Source of the DNA: Natrarchaeobius oligotrophus
GTDB lineage: Archaea > Halobacteriota > Halobacteria > Halobacteriales > Natrialbaceae
Assembly: GCF_003841465.1 (NCBI RefSeq)
Contig: NZ_REFZ01000003.1
Span: forward strand, 310,001-374,000
Direction: 5' to 3'
DNA: 64,000 nucleotides
Of the stretch, positions 61,120 through 64,000 are shown piece after piece. Made by a program: the position numbers and the translations under genes. The notes under the pieces are model-generated. The model was not told the origin of the DNA. It made no database searches and worked only from the letters and a program-made list of their open reading frames with translations. Positions within the stretch are counted from its first letter, which is position 1. The number at the start of each line of letters is the position of its first letter.

Positions 61120-63516
61120 CTAGCTCGCCTCCGTGCCGATCGCCGCCGGCTTCGTTCCCGCCGCCTCGGAGACCAGATTCCGGAGTTCGACGTCGGACCT
61201 CCGGCGGGTCCACTCGGCGAACGTCTCGCCCTCGTCGCGATCGGTCTCGTAGGCGAGCGTGACCGCCCGAACGACGGCCGGAACGTCGTCGATCGGCACC
61301 TTCCCGACGAGCCAGTCGATGAACTCGTCGTTCCCGAGGTCGCCGCCCAGTCCGACGTCGGCCGCCCGCCCGGACTCGTAGTCGTCGCGGTAGACCTCGC
61401 CGCGTAGGCCGACGTCGGCGATCTGTGGCTGGGCACAGGAGGCGGAACAGCCCGACAGGTGAACGCGAACGGCCTCGCGTTCGTCGGCGATTCCGACCGC
61501 CTCGGACCACTCGTCGAGGTCGCGGGCCCACCTGATCGCGCGGTTTTTCGTCTCGACGATGCCGTAATTGCAGAACTCCCGGCCGGTACAGGTGACGATT
61601 CCCCGCGAGAACGGACCGGGGTCGGGACCGTACCGGTCGACGACCGACGCCTCGAGGAACGACTCGAGGCGCTCGTCCGCGAGGTGGGGAACCAGCAAGT
61701 TCTGGTTCGGGGTCAGTCGCAGTTCGCCGCCGCCGAGTTCGTCGGCGAGACGCGCGAGCTCGCGGAACTCGTCGCCGCCCATCCGGCCGGTCGGGACGTT
61801 CAGTCCGACGGACGAGCGACCGTCGGTCTGCTCGTGGACGCCGACGTGATCGTCGCGGTAGTCGGTCGTCAGCACCTCGTCCGGCGTCTCGAACTCGAAG
61901 TCGGCGTAGGAGGCGAGTTCCTCGCGGAACCGCTCGACGCCGAGTTCCTCGACGAGAAAGCGCAGCCGGTTGACCGCGGTGTCGAGGTAGCTGCCGTAAT
62001 CAACGTAGAGGTCCGCCACCGCCTCGACGAGCTCCTCGACGCGGTCCGGTTCGACGAACAGCTCGAGGTCGGAGGCAACGCGCGGACCATCCGAGAGGCC
62101 GCCGCCGGCGCGGACGGCGAACCCGTCGCGGCCGTCCCTGATCGCCGGCGTGAACGCGAGGTCCTGAATCTGCGCGCGGGCGCAGTTCTCGTGACAGCCC
62201 GTCACGCTGATCTTGAACTTCCGCGGCAGGTTGGCGTAGTGAGGGTCGCCGAGGAAGCGCTCGCTGACGCGCTCGACGACCGGACGGACGTCGACGGTCT
62301 CGTTCGGATCGATCCCCGCGGCGGGGCAGCCGACGACGTTGCGCACCGAGTTGCCACACGCCTGCATCGTCTCGAGGCCGACCGCCTCGTACCGGGACCA
62401 GATTTCGTCGACGTCTCGGATCCGGATCCAGTGCATCTGGACGTCCTGTCTCGTGGTGAGATCGAGGTAGCCGTCGCCGAAGACGGGGTTCTGGTCGGGC
62501 CCGCCGTACTCTTCGGGCGCGCGGGCGAACTCGTCGGCGACCTCGCCGATCACGCTCGCCTGCTCGGCCGTCAGAATGCCGCCGGGTGCGCGCGTCCGGA
62601 GCATGAAGTAGCCCTCCTGTTTCTGGTGGTAGAGGCCGATCAGCTTCAGGTGGTTCGTGACGTCCTCGCCCAACTCCTCGATCATCGCCTCGAAGCCGCC
62701 CGCGTCGGCGTAGGAGCGAACCCGCGCTTCGAGTTCGACCGGGTTCCACTCGGCGGCTTCCGAACGGACCCAGTCGGTGAGGCTGCCCTCGTAGAAGGCG
62801 ACGTCTTCGTATCCGAGGTCCCCCAGCACGACGTAGGTGTGGCTCAGTCGCCGGGCGGTGTTGCAGTAGAGGACGATCCGTTCCTCGGGCCGAATACCTT
62901 TCGCGGCGAGCAGCTCCTCGAGTTCGTCCTCGGGCCGCAGCCGGCCGGACTCGTCGAGGAGGTCTTCCCACCCCACCTGGACCGCACCCGGGATGTGCGA
63001 CTGGTCGTACTCGGCGGGAGTGCGCGTGTCGACGACGATCGCGTCGCCCTCGACGGCAGCCTCGACCGCCTGGCGATCGACCAGCGGAGCGTCGTCGGTC
63101 AGTTCGGCCTCGTAGCTCGTCGGTGTCGGATCGGGTGTCTCGTCGGTGAGGTCGCCTCCGTCCTCGAGCCAGGCGGCGAGACCGCCGTCGAGCAGGGAGA
63201 GTCGCCCGTCGTGGCCGTAGACGGCGGCGGTGAGCAGGAACCGTGCGGCGTTGACGCCCTGTTCGTCGCAGACCGCGACGATCGAATCGTCGGGATCGAT
63301 GCCGGCCTCGCTCAGCAAGGCGGCGAAGTCGTCGGCGCTGGGGAGTTTCCCTGCGGCGACCCTGCTCGGATCGCGGAACTCCGCGGCCGGGACGTTCACG
63401 GCGCCGGGAACGTGACCGAGGTCTTCGTAGTCGCGTCTCGAGCGGACGTCGACGACCGTGACCGACTCGCAGTGGGCCTCGAGCCACGAGGGTGAGACGA
63501 CCGTCGGGTCGCTCAC
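61120..63516 (-). CDS. Double rhodanese domain fused to a siroheme sulfite/nitrite reductase
   Basis: A 798-residue fusion. Residues 1-120 and 135-260 are rhodanese domains, each with a Cys in the active loop: Cys83 (VAVCDEQGVNAARF) and Cys218 (VLYCNTARRLSHTY). From about 270 to 798 it is a NirA/SirA-type siroheme-[4Fe-4S] reductase of two repeated modules. The second has the C-x5-C / C-x3-C cluster ligands C643, C649, C690 and C694 (TCTGREFCNYG, SGCSASCAQPQ); the first has C441 and C445 in TGCHENCARAQ and C387 and C397. It should reduce sulfite or nitrite by six electrons, with sulfur handed to or from the rhodanese part. The start is GTG 63514-63516. Electron donor is probably the abutting FrhB-like protein. 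Confidence 0.9.
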   Translation of the reverse strand: MSDPTVVSPSWLEAHCESVTVVDVRSRRDYEDLGHVPGAVNVPAAEFRDPSRVAAGKLPSADDFAALLSEAGIDPDDSIVAVCDEQGVNAARFLLTAAVYGHDGRLSLLDGGLAAWLEDGGDLTDETPDPTPTSYEAELTDDAPLVDRQAVEAAVEGDAIVVDTRTPAEYDQSHIPGAVQVGWEDLLDESGRLRPEDELEELLAAKGIRPEERIVLYCNTARRLSHTYVVLGDLGYEDVAFYEGSLTDWVRSEAAEWNPVELEARVRSYADAGGFEAMIEELGEDVTNHLKLIGLYHQKQEGYFMLRTRAPGGILTAEQASVIGEVADEFARAPEEYGGPDQNPVFGDGYLDLTTRQDVQMHWIRIRDVDEIWSRYEAVGLETMQACGNSVRNVVGCPAAGIDPNETVDVRPVVERVSERFLGDPHYANLPRKFKISVTGCHENCARAQIQDLAFTPAIRDGRDGFAVRAGGGLSDGPRVASDLELFVEPDRVEELVEAVADLYVDYGSYLDTAVNRLRFLVEELGVERFREELASYADFEFETPDEVLTTDYRDDHVGVHEQTDGRSSVGLNVPTGRMGGDEFRELARLADELGGGELRLTPNQNLLVPHLADERLESFLEASVVDRYGPDPGPFSRGIVTCTGREFCNYGIVETKNRAIRWARDLDEWSEAVGIADEREAVRVHLSGCSASCAQPQIADVGLRGEVYRDDYESGRAADVGLGGDLGNDEFIDWLVGKVPIDDVPAVVRAVTLAYETDRDEGETFAEWTRRRSDVELRNLVSEAAGTKPAAIGTEAS

Positions 63517-63638
63517 GGACGATCACCCGTTCGGTCGTTTTCCGATCGATGGACGGCGACCGTGGCCGGAGCGCGTCCGGTTTCGTGGGACGTCAACGCC
63601 CGTCCGCTTCGTCCGTAGCGAGGAGTTCGCGTCGTCAT
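63513..63638 (-). CDS. Uncertain 41-residue ORF overlapping the reductase start
   Basis: ATG 63636-63638 opens MTTRTPRYGRSGRALTSHET and ends with a TGA that overlaps the GTG of the reductase gene (GTGA), a coupling arrangement. The peptide is Arg/Thr-rich and unrecognised, so this may be leader DNA. Confidence 0.2.
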   Translation of the reverse strand: MTTRTPRYGRSGRALTSHETGRAPATVAVHRSENDRTGDRP

Positions 63639-64000
63639 ACTGTATCCGGCGGTTGACGCGGCGGCCTCTTTCAGCTACGCATACGGGTGAATTCGGCCGT
63701 CGCTCCGGAACGCCGGCAGCAGGCCAACGGCGTTCGTGACAGTCCTATTACCCGTCATACGAACGACTACTATAGGCGGCTCGAAACGAAACCGACGCGG
63801 TGAGTCTCGAGGCGGCGGGGAACGATCGACCGGTTTCGTCGTCGACCGGGGCAATATGAGCCGGTGTCGAACGGCGTTCGGACGCAGCAGTCTTCGGAGT
63901 CGACGCCGCGGCGACGAGGGTCGCCGCTTGGCGGGACGCGACCCGACGAGTACCGGCAGAGCACCGTCGCTCGAGCGCGAAGAGAGACGTGACCGCTCGA
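63639..64000. other. Intergenic to the window edge
   Basis: No defensible gene. AT-rich patches at 63636-63655 (ATACTGTATCC) and 63744-63776 (CCTATTACCC, ACTACTATAGG) are promoter-like. An open plus-strand frame from ATG 63857 reaches the edge but is Arg-rich and unlikely to be coding. Confidence 0.35.

Noticed and set aside
63770-63964. A 64-codon minus-strand ORF near the right edge
   Set aside because: Arg/Ser/Cys-rich composition, no promoter at leaderless spacing and no recognisable fold.

Overview
The window reads as chromosome of a haloarchaeon (class Halobacteria). The coding sequence is GC-rich and the proteins are strongly acidic. Most genes have a TATA-like box about 25-30 nt before the start codon and no room for a leader, as expected for leaderless transcripts. 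The gene set is archaeal: AglB, thermosome, eIF-1A, Trm1, TYW1, a CTP-type riboflavin kinase and a halocyanin. The genus cannot be fixed from this sequence; CTCGAG-rich codon use would suit Natrialbaceae but is not proof.

Region 1 (1-17.3 kb) is a surface-glycan locus. It starts in AT-richer DNA with a cut alkaline-phosphatase/sulfatase-superfamily gene, a CDP-glycerol glycerophosphotransferase-type gene and a GT4 glycosyltransferase. Next comes the most interesting module: a 1,027-residue dikinase-type protein (degenerate cytidylyltransferase domain + ATP-grasp + swivelling His domain), a class-I glutamine amidotransferase and a nucleotidyltransferase that overlaps it. These match in kind the three enzymes (glutamine kinase, gamma-glutamyl-CDP-amidate hydrolase, phosphoglutamine cytidylyltransferase) that make cytidine diphosphoramidate for the O-methyl phosphoramidate capsule modification of Campylobacter jejuni. 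A CDP-alcohol phosphotransferase lacking its usual last Asp, a second glycerophosphotransferase paralogue, GT2 and GT4 enzymes, a TnpB element and the oligosaccharyltransferase AglB complete the locus. I infer that the cell attaches CDP-activated phospho-groups, possibly phosphoramidate, to an N-linked or surface glycan.

Region 2 (17.4-32.6 kb) holds housekeeping and small membrane genes: riboflavin genes (ribK-ribB, with a palindrome in the ribK promoter), a DICT-domain regulator, TYW1, eIF-1A, a CPBP protease, an MFS and a DMT transporter, a class-V aminotransferase and a halocyanin. Between 25.9 and 27.3 kb is a gene-poor stretch with tandem repeats, a candidate structured RNA and a 54-residue gene whose promoter overlaps a perfect 18-bp palindrome.

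Region 3 (32.9-50.8 kb) has a frameshifted FlaG-like/beta-helix surface protein, then tyrS, birA, a universal stress protein, an amidohydrolase, hisH, trm1, a small membrane gene broken by an in-frame TAG, a YihY/BrkB protein, divergent glnA and lrp, an ABC exporter and a thermosome subunit.

Region 4 (51-64 kb) has two MFS transporters, an SRAP (HMCES/YedK) protein, a DUF4242 protein, tRNA-Ser(GGA) with a duplicated 3' half, threonine ammonia-lyase, a GGCT-like protein, citrate synthase, an HTH-10 regulator, and an abutting gene pair: a double-rhodanese/sulfite-nitrite reductase fusion followed by an FrhB-like iron-sulfur protein. That pair resembles a split version of the F420-dependent sulfite reductase of methanogens. 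No rRNA genes and no CRISPR arrays were seen.
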